Source: Hymenobacter nivis (GTDB lineage: Bacteria > Bacteroidota > Bacteroidia > Cytophagales > Hymenobacteraceae). From it: a DNA stretch of 64,000 nt. Below, piece after piece: positions 1-8,496 of this stretch (position 1 is the first letter of the stretch; every line of letters begins with the position of its first letter). The translations under genes and the position numbers were made by a program. The notes under the pieces were generated by a model. The model saw only the letters and a list, made by a program, of their open reading frames with translations. It was not told the DNA's origin and made no database searches. The stretch spans positions 62,001-126,000 of the forward strand of contig NZ_RCYZ01000001.1 of the NCBI RefSeq assembly GCF_006439025.1, given 5' to 3'.

Positions 1-2367
1 GGCCGCCCCGCGCTGCGCGTCGAGGATGGGCTGGCGCTCATACAGCTGCGCCAGGGCGCCAAACAGGCGCTGCTGGCCCTTACGCAGCTCGTAGCGCAGG
101 GCCGCCCGCAGCTCGGCGTCGGCCGCGGCCATGCCGTGCAGTAGGTGCTGGGCAAAGCGTAGCTCCTCCTCCACCAGGCGCTGGAAGCCCGGCGCATCGG
201 CCCCATCAGAGGCGAAGGCGGTGAGGGCCCGCAGCGCCGCCGCCCGCCCCGGCAAGTGGGGACCCTGGGCCGTGGCCACCAGCAGCTGCCGGGCGGCGGG
301 CGTGCCTTGGTGGGCGCAGGCCTGCGCCACGCGCTGCAGGCGCCGCCCGTCGGTTTCGCGCGCCAGCACGTCGCCCAGCACCGGCAGGGCCGCCGCACCC
401 GCCCCGGCCAGGGCCGCGGCGGCCAGCGGCTGCACGGCTTTGGTGTGCAGCAGGGCCACCAGCTGCGCCAGCACGGCGGGCGTGGGCGCGGCGGCGGCGG
501 CCCGCACGGCGGCCTGCACCAGCGCCGGGTTGGGGCCCCGCAGGCCAGCGGCCACGGCCTCGGCTTGCGGCCCAGGCTCTAGAAAACCTGCCAGGGCGAG
601 GCACGCGAGGCGGGCGGCGGGGGCGGCATCGGCGGCCAGCGCGGCCAGGCTGGCGCGGGCCAGGGCGTCGGCCGGGGCGGCTTCGAGGCGGCCGCGCAGG
701 GCCCCCTGGCGCGCAGGCCAATCGGGGTGGCCGAGCAGGGCATCGGCGGCCGGGTGGGGGCCGGCCAGGCGGGCGGCCAGTTCGCGCAACGCGGGGTCGG
801 GGTCGGCCAGGGCGCGGCGGCAGAGCAGGGCGACGTCGGCGCGGGGCCCCAGCAAGGCCAGGGCGCGGGCGCGCACCCGGCCGTCGGGGTGGCCGAGCAG
901 CGCCTCGGCGTGGGGGGCCAGGGCGGCGGGGCCCGCGTATTGCAGGTGGGCCAGGGCTTGCAAGGCCGCGGCGGAGGCGGGCGCATCAGCCGCTTCGGCG
1001 GCAGCAGTGGCCTCCGCGGCATCGGTGGCTGCGGCAGGCACGGGGCCGCCAGGGGCCCCGGCGGGCTCCCTGGGGGCCCCGGCGGCTTCCGCGGGGGTGC
1101 CGAAGCGCAGGCCCAGCGCGCCCCGCAACTCGTTCAGGTACTGGCCATAGGCGCGGCGCAGCAACACCAAGGCCCCCAGCAGTAGCGCGGCCATCCAAGC
1201 CAGCGGCAGCCACTGGCCCAGCGCCGCGGCCCGGGGCAGCGCCAGCAGCAGGGCCCCCAGGGCCAGGCCCAGCGGCTCGTACACGCCCTTGGCCTGGGTG
1301 TGGCCGGCCAGGCGCGCCGGCGGCGAGAGCGGCTGAAACAGCACCAAAAACACGGGCTCGAACACGGCCCGGCGCAGCACTTCCAGCCCCAGGTACAGCC
1401 CGCAGAAGTACGCCAGCTGCGCGCCCGGCCCCGCCTGCGCCGCCCACAGCACCCCAAACAGCCCGATGCCCGCCAGCGCCGCCAGTGGCAGCACCAGCAG
1501 CGCCCGCCGCACCCCCAGCCAGTCGAGGCCGCGGCGCGCAAACAGCAGCTTCAGGCCCGTGGCCAGCAGGTAGGTAAGCACCAGCACGCCGCCCACGTAT
1601 TGCAGCACGGGCCCCTGGCCCTGAAACTTGTACTTCACGTTTACCAAAAACAGGTACTCCACCCCCACCGCCGCCGCCGCCAGCGCCAGCAGGCTGAGGC
1701 CCAGCGCCCGCACCAGCGCCTGCCCTCCCGCCGCCGGGGCCCCGTGCGCCGCCGGGGGCCCCGGGCGGGCCGCGGCCTGCGCCCGGAACGTGGCCCGCTG
1801 CACCAGCAACGCCAGCAGGTAGGCCCCAAAGGCCGTGAGCAGCAGCCCGTACAACGCGTGCTGGGCGTGCACAAACACGGCCAGCCCCGCCCCCAGGGCC
1901 TTGGCCGGCAGGTCGCCGGCGCTGATGACGCCGAACAGCCGCCGCCCCTGCCGCACGTTAAATACCACCGCCGACATTCCCCAAAACTCCAGGCTTGTCA
2001 GCAGATAAATTAGCCGGTAGCCCGCCATGATGGCCACCGCCGCCCCCACCGAGGGCCCCCACCGCAGCAGGGCCCCCAACACCAGCACCAGTACGGCCGC
2101 CGCCGCCAGGGCCCGCCCCGCCAACCGCTGCAGGGCCCAGTGGTGCTCGGCGCGGGCGTACAGCCGGCCAACGGCCAGCGCCGCCAGGGCACCCGCGCCG
2201 TAGGCCAGCGGCAGGGTACGCGCGGGGTCGTGCGCCAGCAGCAGCACCGTGGCCGCCACGTACACCAAAATGGTGCCCGTGCCCAGCAGGAAATTGTGGG
2301 CCGCAAACAGCCCCACGGCTTTCATCTCGCCCGGCCGCACCCCCAAAAAACGATGCCATCTTTCCAT
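1..2367 (-). CDS. Npt/MFS-like multi-pass membrane protein with C-terminal HEAT repeats (3' partial)
   Basis: An open frame runs from ATG at 2367 to the left edge without a stop: 789 codons, C-terminus missing. Residues 1 to about 410 are very hydrophobic, about ten or more membrane segments. The start (FLGVRPGEMKAVGLF) resembles the opening of ADP/ATP-translocase-like (Npt) proteins. A Pro/Ala/Gly-rich linker at about 425-455 leads to Ala/Leu-rich helical repeats (for example ALLGHPDGRVRARALALLG) that look like HEAT repeats. Bacteroidota have transporters combining these parts, sometimes ending in a cyclic-nucleotide-binding domain, which would lie outside the window. The substrate is unknown; nucleotide exchange is a family-level guess. 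A hairpin at 2432-2470 separates it from the upstream YitT gene. Confidence 0.65.
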   Translation of the reverse strand, partial: MERWHRFLGVRPGEMKAVGLFAAHNFLLGTGTILVYVAATVLLLAHDPARTLPLAYGAGALAALAVGRLYARAEHHWALQRLAGRALAAAAVLVLVLGALLRWGPSVGAAVAIMAGYRLIYLLTSLEFWGMSAVVFNVRQGRRLFGVISAGDLPAKALGAGLAVFVHAQHALYGLLLTAFGAYLLALLVQRATFRAQAAARPGPPAAHGAPAAGGQALVRALGLSLLALAAAAVGVEYLFLVNVKYKFQGQGPVLQYVGGVLVLTYLLATGLKLLFARRGLDWLGVRRALLVLPLAALAGIGLFGVLWAAQAGPGAQLAYFCGLYLGLEVLRRAVFEPVFLVLFQPLSPPARLAGHTQAKGVYEPLGLALGALLLALPRAAALGQWLPLAWMAALLLGALVLLRRAYGQYLNELRGALGLRFGTPAEAAGAPREPAGAPGGPVPAAATDAAEATAAAEAADAPASAAALQALAHLQYAGPAALAPHAEALLGHPDGRVRARALALLGPRADVALLCRRALADPDPALRELAARLAGPHPAADALLGHPDWPARQGALRGRLEAAPADALARASLAALAADAAPAARLACLALAGFLEPGPQAEAVAAGLRGPNPALVQAAVRAAAAAPTPAVLAQLVALLHTKAVQPLAAAALAGAGAAALPVLGDVLARETDGRRLQRVAQACAHQGTPAARQLLVATAQGPHLPGRAAALRALTAFASDGADAPGFQRLVEEELRFAQHLLHGMAAADAELRAALRYELRKGQQRLFGALAQLYERQPILDAQRGAA

Positions 2368-2431
2368 CGGTAAGCTGCTGGTTGGGGGTGTTGATTTATG
2401 GGCGAGGCAAGTTTTTTTATTATGATTTCGC

Positions 2432-2470
2432 AGGTTTTGTCATGCTTCCTTCGTCGGCATGACAAAACCT
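2432..2470 (-). terminator. Hairpin between YitT gene and the HEAT-repeat membrane gene
   Basis: A perfect 14-bp inverted repeat (AGGTTTTGTCATGC and its complement) surrounds an 11-nt loop. It lies 59 bp past the YitT stop codon and 65 bp before the next start on the same strand. No T-run follows on the minus strand, so termination is likely but factor-dependent or weak. It could also be a copy of a dispersed repeat. Confidence 0.5.
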
Positions 2471-2528
2471 ATTCGGGCAGCTTATCCGTGGCAAACCAGC
2501 TTCTTAATTAGCCTCCTTGTGTAGTTAT

Positions 2529-3488
2529 CTAGTGCAAGGCGCGCCTTTTAATTAGCCCGCCCTTAATGTCGCTCACGCTGTGCTGCACGATAAAGGCGCG
2601 GGGGTCAATTTTATTAATCTCGTCAGTCAAAGCCATGATTTCCAGGCGGGTGACGACCGTAAAAATGGCCTCTGCCTTCAGGTGCTGGGCCCCGTGCGAG
2701 CCGTAGCCCTGGGTGACTTCGTAGACGGTGGCGCCGCGGTGCAGGCGCTCGGTGATGAGCCGGCGGATTTCGGGGCTGTGGAACGAGATGATGGTCAGGC
2801 CGATGTATTCCTCGATGCCCACGAGCACAAAATCCACGGTTTTGGCCGCCGCCAGGTAGGCCAGCACCGAGTACAGCGCCGTCTCAACGGAAAGCAGCCA
2901 GGCCGCCACGCCAAAAATTAGCACGTTGATGACCAGCACAATGTCGCCGATGGACGCGGGCAGCTTGCGGGTGAGGTACACGGCCAGGATTTCGGTGCCG
3001 TCGAGCACGCCGCCGCCGCGCATGGCCAGCCCCGAGCCGGCCCCCAGAAAAAAGCCTCCGAACACGGCAATCAGCAGCTTGTCGTGGGTGAAGGGCGGCA
3101 CCGCCACCACCGCCACGGCCCCCGCCAGCGCCAGGATGGCCACCAGCGTGCGCGCCGCAAACGCCCGCCCCAGCTGCCGGTAGCCCAGCACCACAAACGG
3201 CACGTTGATGACCACAATCAGCAGCGACAACGAAATGTGCGTCAGCTGGCTAACCAGCAGCGCGATGCCCGTCACGCCCCCGTCGATGAACTCGTTGGGT
3301 AGCAAAAAGCCCTTCAGCCCCACCGCTGCCGAGGCCACGCCCGCCAGCAGCAGCCCCGCCCGGAGCACCTGCGCGCCCACCGCTCCCCACCGGCCCGGGG
3401 CCACGGGCGGCGCAGGGGGCGCCGGGGCAGGCGCCCCGCCGGGGGCCCCGGGGCGAAAGCGCAGCGCAAGCGGTGGATTGGGCAGCAT
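2529..3488 (-). CDS. YitT family membrane protein (DUF2179 C-terminal domain)
   Basis: A 319-residue inner-membrane protein. A Pro/Ala-rich N-terminal stretch of about 35 residues is followed by five to six hydrophobic segments, with the family pattern GGVTGIALL and later GGGVLDGTEILAVYL. The last 90 residues (from about GIEEYIGLTIIS through KAEAIFTVVTRLE to the VSDIKGG end) match the soluble DUF2179 domain that closes YitT proteins. Transport function is assumed for the family but no substrate is established. The gene sits 78 bp downstream of the histidine kinase across an AT-rich gap, so it may have its own promoter. An internal start removing part of the Pro-rich leader is possible. Confidence 0.88.
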   Translation of the reverse strand: MLPNPPLALRFRPGAPGGAPAPAPPAPPVAPGRWGAVGAQVLRAGLLLAGVASAAVGLKGFLLPNEFIDGGVTGIALLVSQLTHISLSLLIVVINVPFVVLGYRQLGRAFAARTLVAILALAGAVAVVAVPPFTHDKLLIAVFGGFFLGAGSGLAMRGGGVLDGTEILAVYLTRKLPASIGDIVLVINVLIFGVAAWLLSVETALYSVLAYLAAAKTVDFVLVGIEEYIGLTIISFHSPEIRRLITERLHRGATVYEVTQGYGSHGAQHLKAEAIFTVVTRLEIMALTDEINKIDPRAFIVQHSVSDIKGGLIKRRALH

Positions 3489-3566
3489 GGGCGAAGGGCT
3501 AGGGGCCCTAAAAGTGAAGTAGGTTTAAAACTATAATGTGTAATATATAAATAAATTAATTTTAAT

Positions 3567-5738
3567 CTACTCCGCCGCCGCTGCCGCCGGGAGGGTGATG
3601 GTGAACTCGGTGAACTCGCCCTCCTGGCTGGCCACGGCCAGCGTGCCGCCGTGGCCCTTGGCGATGATGTCGTAGCTCAGCGACAGGCCCAGGCCGGTGC
3701 CCTCGCCGGTGGGCTTGGTGGTGAAAAAGGGCTGGAATATTTTCTCGCGCACGGCCGCCGGAATGCCGTTGCCGTTGTCGCGCACGCGCACGCGCACCGT
3801 GCCGCCGGTGCGCCGCGTGGCCACGGCCACCTGGGGGCGGTAGGCCGGGCCGGCGGTTTTGGCCTTCTCGGCCACGGCGTAAAAGGCGTTGGTGAGCAGG
3901 TTGAGCAGCACCCGGCTCAGGTCTTGGGGCACCACGGGCACGGGCCCCAGGCGCGGGTCAAAGTCAGTTTTCAGCTCGGCGTTGAAGTCCTTGTTTTTGG
4001 CGCGCCAACCGTGGTAGGCCAGGCGCAAGTACTCGTCGGCCAGGGCGTTGAGGTCGGTGGGCTGGCACTCGCCGCTGCGGGTGCGGGCGTGCTCCAGCAT
4101 GTTCTTCACGATGCGGTCGGCGCGGTGGCCGTGCTGGTGAATCTTGGCCTGGTTCTGGGCCAGGGCCTGCACCAGGGCCCCAATGGCCGGCCCGCCTTCG
4201 GCCGAAAGCCGCTCTTTGGCCAGCTCCGCCTCCAGCTCAGCCACCAGCTCCACGCTCAGGTCGGCGAAGTTGGTGACGAAGTTGAGCGGGTTCTGCATCT
4301 CGTGGGCCACGCCGGCGGTAAGCTCGCCGAGCGAAGCCATTTTTTCGCGCTGCACCAGCTGGTTCTGGGTGGTTTGCAGCTCAGTAAGGGTGCGGTCGAG
4401 GTCGTCGCGGTGGGCGGCAATTTCCACGTTCTTCTCGCCCAAGCGGCGGTTGGCGCGCTGCTTGAGGAAGATGTTGCGCAGCAGCAGGCCCACCACCAGC
4501 ACCACGCCCCCCAGCCCTACCAGCGCGGCCAGCATCTGCTGGCGCTGCCGGTAGGCTTTCTGGGCCGCAATTTCCTGGTCTTTCTTCAGCAGCACAATCT
4601 GGGCCTGCTTCTTGTCCAACTCGTAGCCGTAGCGCAGGGCGCTGGTGCGGCGCTGGGTGTCCTCGCCCGAGAGCGTGTCGTTGTAGGCCATCTGCAAATT
4701 GCGGTAGCGGTAGGCCTGCGCAAAGTCGCGCCGCTGCGCGTAGGCCTGCGCCAGGATGTCGCCCGCGTTGCGGATGTTCTCGTTGCTGCGCGACTGCTGG
4801 CTCAGGGCCAGCGCGTGCCGGGCCAGGGCCACGGCGCTATCGGGCTGCCCGGCCAGCACGAAGCCCCGGGCCAGCATCAGCTCCACCGAGGGCAGGTTGT
4901 ACTGGTCGTGCGTGGCCCCCACCAGGGCCCGGGCGCGCCGCCCGTGGGCCAGCGCCTCGGCTTGGTTGCCTTGCAGGCCATACACCTCGGCTAGGTTGGT
5001 TTCGTCCACGGTTTCGCTCGATGCATCGCCCAGCTCCCGGCTCAATTGCAAGGTTTGCTGGTGGTAGAACAGGGCCCGGGGCCAGTTTTTAAGCCGTTGG
5101 TAGGCGTTGCCCAAGCCACTTAGCGCCAGCGAAACGCCTTGCCGGTCGCCGGCCTGCCGGCTGCTTTTCAGGGCGGCCCGCAACATGGGCAGGGCCTCGG
5201 CATAGTTGTCCATCTTGCAGTAGATGTCGCCGATGTTGGCCTGCAAACTGGCCTGCGTTACCCCATCGCCGGTTCGCTCGGTCAGGGCCAGGGCCTTGAG
5301 GGCCACGGCCAAGGCCGGCACCAAGTCGCCCTGCAGCTTATCGACCCGGCTCAGCTGGAGCCCTGCGCGGGCAAGCCCCCAGCGGTCGGCACGGCCCGCG
5401 AAGAAGCGTTGTGCCTCGTGCGCATAGCGGCGAGCATTAGCATAATCGGTTTGCCGGCGGTGCAGCATGCTCAGGGCCAGCAAAGCTTGGCCCTCTCCCG
5501 TAGGGTCGGCCAGTTGCCGGGCCAATTGTAGAGCCTTGGCGCTCAACTGAGTTGCCTGCGGGGCATCGGTGGTTTTAAGCTCCTGCGCCAGCGCTTGCAG
5601 CCAGCGCACCCGCGTGGTATCGGGCCGGGCCGGCGTGCGCAGCAGCTGGCGCAAGCTGTCAGCTCTGGGCGTCTGGCCCGCGGCGGGCAGCGCGCACACA
5701 ACCCAGCACAAGAGCAACAAAATGGCCAACAATTTCAT
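3567..5738 (-). CDS. TPR-containing membrane sensor histidine kinase
   Basis: A 723-residue hybrid typical of Bacteroidota. Residues 1-21 form a signal peptide ([16 protein letters not shown]). About 40-350 is a chain of tetratricopeptide repeats, predicted periplasmic. A transmembrane helix lies at about 402-422 and a coiled coil at about 428-465. The HisKA phosphorylation site is His479 in [12 protein letters not shown]. The ATPase domain shows the N box (NLLTNAF, about 613-619), G1 (DNGNGIP, about 654-660) and G2 ([11 protein letters not shown], about 680-690). The H box with NPLNF is the class that acts on the same protein or on a separate regulator. No response regulator is encoded nearby, so the partner is elsewhere. 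The signal is unknown. Confidence 0.93.
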   Translation of the reverse strand: MKLLAILLLLCWVVCALPAAGQTPRADSLRQLLRTPARPDTTRVRWLQALAQELKTTDAPQATQLSAKALQLARQLADPTGEGQALLALSMLHRRQTDYANARRYAHEAQRFFAGRADRWGLARAGLQLSRVDKLQGDLVPALAVALKALALTERTGDGVTQASLQANIGDIYCKMDNYAEALPMLRAALKSSRQAGDRQGVSLALSGLGNAYQRLKNWPRALFYHQQTLQLSRELGDASSETVDETNLAEVYGLQGNQAEALAHGRRARALVGATHDQYNLPSVELMLARGFVLAGQPDSAVALARHALALSQQSRSNENIRNAGDILAQAYAQRRDFAQAYRYRNLQMAYNDTLSGEDTQRRTSALRYGYELDKKQAQIVLLKKDQEIAAQKAYRQRQQMLAALVGLGGVVLVVGLLLRNIFLKQRANRRLGEKNVEIAAHRDDLDRTLTELQTTQNQLVQREKMASLGELTAGVAHEMQNPLNFVTNFADLSVELVAELEAELAKERLSAEGGPAIGALVQALAQNQAKIHQHGHRADRIVKNMLEHARTRSGECQPTDLNALADEYLRLAYHGWRAKNKDFNAELKTDFDPRLGPVPVVPQDLSRVLLNLLTNAFYAVAEKAKTAGPAYRPQVAVATRRTGGTVRVRVRDNGNGIPAAVREKIFQPFFTTKPTGEGTGLGLSLSYDIIAKGHGGTLAVASQEGEFTEFTITLPAAAAAE

Positions 5739-5795
5739 GCGGGGGCCCTAAAAACCGGAGTGCACCACTGGGCCGGTACATCGGCCGAAACCGTA

Positions 5796-6296
5796 CTATG
5801 CTTTAGTGGGTGGATTATGGTCTACTGCAAGTACGCCCACTACATCAGAGTTGCTAAGCTTTGCGTTGTCCTCATTCAAATAAAAGCTGCCGAACCTGAC
5901 GTACTCTATTTTTATCGCTCGACCAATAAATGCATCCCGGTAGACAGGAAGTGTAGTAACTGGGTCTTTTACTTTCAACCCAAGGCACTTAAAATCACCA
6001 ATCAAAGCATCAAATTCAGTCCCTGGGGCAGCTTTAAGGAAAATATCATGTCCGGCTGGGACAACGGTCTGACCCCGCTGCAAGTCCACGCCAGATTCAT
6101 TATTGCCCCATTTTGCTTCGTCAGCTTCGTCTACGGTTGACACAGGATCCCCAGATTTTAGCAGATCAGGTTTGCCTAAGCTTTTGGTAAATATTTGCAC
6201 TGTTCTGACCCATTTATCGTCGGAAACAAACGTAGATGGCAGCACGTGGACCGTATCTATGACGGACGAAGGATCAGGATTTAGGTAGTCTGCCAT
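5796..6296 (-). CDS. Hypothetical protein, 166 residues, C-terminus AVDHNPPTKA
   Basis: Family not recognised. It has no signal peptide or membrane segment and looks soluble and beta-rich, with one cysteine (FKCLGL). It starts at ATG 6296 (MADYLNPDPSS). GC content is clearly lower than in neighbouring genes, which suggests relaxed or acquired sequence. It follows a 42-residue ORF on the same strand by 42 bp. Both end in the hexapeptide AVDHNP, and both carry a PDP tripeptide near the N-terminus, so they may be relatives or partners. The next downstream gene is the histidine kinase, 57 bp away, so co-transcription is possible. Confidence 0.6.
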   Translation of the reverse strand: MADYLNPDPSSVIDTVHVLPSTFVSDDKWVRTVQIFTKSLGKPDLLKSGDPVSTVDEADEAKWGNNESGVDLQRGQTVVPAGHDIFLKAAPGTEFDALIGDFKCLGLKVKDPVTTLPVYRDAFIGRAIKIEYVRFGSFYLNEDNAKLSNSDVVGVLAVDHNPPTKA

Positions 6297-6338
6297 GGCT
6301 GGAATGGTGGGGTTTGTTAGTTGACGTTAAGGGAATTG

Positions 6339-6467
6339 TTAAACGAGCGGATTATGGTCCACCGCACTCTGTATAGTGGCTGCTTCAGTTGCTTCGGCGG
6401 CGGATTGGGAAGGGGCTGTGTCTGCTTCCTGCGCATCGTTGGGATCTGGGCCCCGGGTAGTTTCCAT
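6339..6467 (-). CDS. Small ORF, 42 residues, C-terminus AVDHNPLV
   Basis: ATG at 6467 to TAA at 6339-6341. The product is acidic and low in complexity (Glu, Ala, Thr, Ser), with no predicted membrane segment. Its last residues AVDHNPLV repeat the tail of the 166-residue protein directly downstream, and the DNA around both sites shares GGATTATGGTC on the plus strand. It may be a shrunken paralogue, a small partner or a precursor-like peptide. It is weak as a gene by length alone; the shared tail is what supports it. Confidence 0.4.
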   Translation of the reverse strand: METTRGPDPNDAQEADTAPSQSAAEATEAATIQSAVDHNPLV

Positions 6468-6858
6468 GAGTGGGTTGGATGAGGTGGAGAGCACAAGAAA
6501 AAGCAAGGCCTAAATATAGGTTTATTATTTTATATATAAAATATATGATTCTTAGATGCGTCCACTATTCCCCACGGCTGCAAAAATTCTACCACTGTGC
6601 CGGGGCCCCAAACGGGCATCTACGCACCCAAGCCCCCCGTTATAACTCCCGGTATATCACCAAAATTTTGGTTAGGGCCCCGTGGCTCACTTGGCGCTAA
6701 CAGCTGCTAACGAGCAGGTAAGCAGCTGACCGTAAAGGCATTCTGCATTTACCATGGCGCTTAACGCAATTAGGAATTAGTCTAAATATTGCCGGGGCCC
6801 TAACTACCCTACAACCGCCGCGTAGGCCAAGCATTGACCAACTCATTGCTTGAATTTT
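6468..6858. other. Divergent intergenic region, 391 bp
   Basis: This separates the small minus-strand ORF from the oxidoreductase operon and must hold promoters for both directions. An AT-rich block at about 6520-6550 (TTATTTTATATATAAAATATA) is the likely melting region. A small inverted repeat, CAGCTGCT with AGCAGCTG, lies at about 6700-6729. GGGGCCC words occur several times. No gene or RNA was recognised. Confidence 0.6.
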
Positions 6859-7446
6859 ATGAGCTTACACTTCACCCAGGAGGCGCTCGACAAAACGCCG
6901 CCGACCATCGTGCCCACCCAGCCCGTGACGCTGAACGTCAACGGCGAAGACCATACCATCCAGATTGCGCCCTGGACCAGCCTGCTCGACGCCCTGCGTG
7001 AGTACATGGACCTCACCGGCACCAAGAAAGGCTGCGACCACGGCCAGTGCGGGGCCTGCACTGTACTGGTTGACGGCAAGCGCATTAACTCGTGCCTGGC
7101 GCTGGCCACGGTATACCAGGGCAAGCAAATTCAGACCATCGAGGGCCTCGGCTCGGAAGACAATCTGTCGCCGCTTCAGCAGGCATTTGTGGACCACGAC
7201 GCCTTCCAGTGCGGCTACTGCACGCCGGGCCAGATTTGCTCAGCCCAGGGCCTCATCAACGAGGGCCGTTGCAAAACCGAGGACGAGGTGCGCGAGCACT
7301 TGAGCGGCAACCTCTGCCGCTGCGGCGCTTACACCAACATCCTGAGTGCCGTGATGGAAGTGCTCCACGACGGCCAGGTAGTGGTGGATAACGGCACGCT
7401 GGTCACCATTCCGGCCCAGCCATCAGCATCTAGCTCCGTTAATTAA
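6859..7446 (+). CDS. paoA: Aldehyde/xanthine oxidoreductase 2Fe-2S subunit (PaoA/YagT-like)
   Basis: A 195-residue iron-sulfur subunit of a xanthine oxidase family enzyme. It passes electrons from the molybdenum site to FAD. The plant-type ferredoxin motif (GCDHGQCGACTV, with a further Cys in NSCLAL) binds the first cluster; the C-terminal four-helix domain (CGYCTPGQ and NLCRCGAY) binds the second. ATG at 6859 is preferred over an in-frame TTG nine bases upstream. E. coli PaoA has a twin-arginine signal for periplasmic export; none is visible here, so this enzyme is probably cytoplasmic. It is the first gene of an operon with the FAD and molybdenum subunits, 6 bp ahead of the next. The symbol reflects similarity; substrate is inferred. 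Confidence 0.9.
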   Translation: MSLHFTQEALDKTPPTIVPTQPVTLNVNGEDHTIQIAPWTSLLDALREYMDLTGTKKGCDHGQCGACTVLVDGKRINSCLALATVYQGKQIQTIEGLGSEDNLSPLQQAFVDHDAFQCGYCTPGQICSAQGLINEGRCKTEDEVREHLSGNLCRCGAYTNILSAVMEVLHDGQVVVDNGTLVTIPAQPSASSSVN

Positions 7447-7452
7447 TTCGCT

Positions 7453-8490
7453 ATGAACAGTTTCACCCTTACCCAAGCCACGGCCGCCGACGAGGCCGTG
7501 CGCGACCTTACCAGCCACGACGGCGCGGCCTACCTGGGCGGCGGCACCAACCTCGTGGACTTGATGAAGTACAACCTGGAGCGCCCCAGCCACCTCACCA
7601 GCCTGGGGATGCTGCCGCTCGCCGACATCACGGGCCTGCCCGACGGCGGCCTGCGCCTGGGGGCCCTGGCCACCAACGCCGACACCGCCTGGCACCCCGA
7701 GGTAGAGAAGCGCTACCCCCTGCTGAGCCAAACCATCCTGGCCGGGGCCACGCCGCAACTTCGCAACGCGGCCACCAACGGCGGCAACCTCAACCAGCGC
7801 ACCCGTTGCTACTACTTCTACGACTTGGCCGCGCCCTGCAACAAGCGCGAGCCTGGTACCGGCTGCTCGGCCCTCACCGGCCCCAACCGCGTGTGCGGCG
7901 TGCTCGGCACCAGCGACAGCTGCATCGCCACCCAGCCTTCGGATATGTGCGTGGCCCTGGCCGCCCTGGAGGCCGTGGTGCGCGTGCAGGGCCCCGATGG
8001 CGAGCGCACCATCAAGTTTCAAGACTACCACCGCTTGCCCGGCGACCAGCCCGAGAAGGACAACACGCTGAAGCCGGGCGAGTTGGTAACGGCCATCGAT
8101 CTGCCCGCCGAGGGCTACGCCGACCACTTTGTGTACCTCAAGCTGCGCGACCGCAGCAGCTACGCCTTTGCGCTGGTGAGCGTGGCGGTGGGCCTAAAAA
8201 TGAACGGCGATACCATCGAAAAAGCCCGTTTTGCCCTGGGCGGCGTGGCCCACAAGCCCTGGCGCGACCAGGCAGCCGAGCAGCTGTTGGAAGGCCAAAA
8301 GCCTTCTCCCGACCTGTTTCGGCAGGTGGCCGCCAAGGTGTTTGCCGAAGCCAAGGGCTACGGCGAGGGCTCGCTGCACAACTCGTTTAAGATTGAGCTG
8401 GGCAAGCGCGCCATCGTGCGGGCCCTCAAGCAGGCCACCGAGATGCAGTACGAGGTGAACCCCAATGCTTTTTTGAATTCTAATCCGTAA
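7453..8490 (+). CDS. paoB: Aldehyde/xanthine oxidoreductase FAD subunit (PaoB/YagS-like)
   Basis: A 345-residue FAD-binding subunit. The FAD motif of the family is visible early (YLGGGTNLVDLMKYN, residues about 30-45), as is ATPQLRNAATNGGNLNQRTRC. After this comes an insertion with four cysteines within about 45 residues (TRCYYF, APCNKR, TGCSAL, NRVCGV, then DSCIA). That matches the extra 4Fe-4S loop of PaoB and 4-hydroxybenzoyl-CoA reductase, absent from ordinary xanthine dehydrogenases. The C-terminal CO-dehydrogenase flavoprotein domain follows. It lies between the other two subunits with gaps of 6 bp, so the three are surely co-transcribed. Confidence 0.92.
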   Translation: MNSFTLTQATAADEAVRDLTSHDGAAYLGGGTNLVDLMKYNLERPSHLTSLGMLPLADITGLPDGGLRLGALATNADTAWHPEVEKRYPLLSQTILAGATPQLRNAATNGGNLNQRTRCYYFYDLAAPCNKREPGTGCSALTGPNRVCGVLGTSDSCIATQPSDMCVALAALEAVVRVQGPDGERTIKFQDYHRLPGDQPEKDNTLKPGELVTAIDLPAEGYADHFVYLKLRDRSSYAFALVSVAVGLKMNGDTIEKARFALGGVAHKPWRDQAAEQLLEGQKPSPDLFRQVAAKVFAEAKGYGEGSLHNSFKIELGKRAIVRALKQATEMQYEVNPNAFLNSNP

Positions 8491-8496
8491 GTTATT

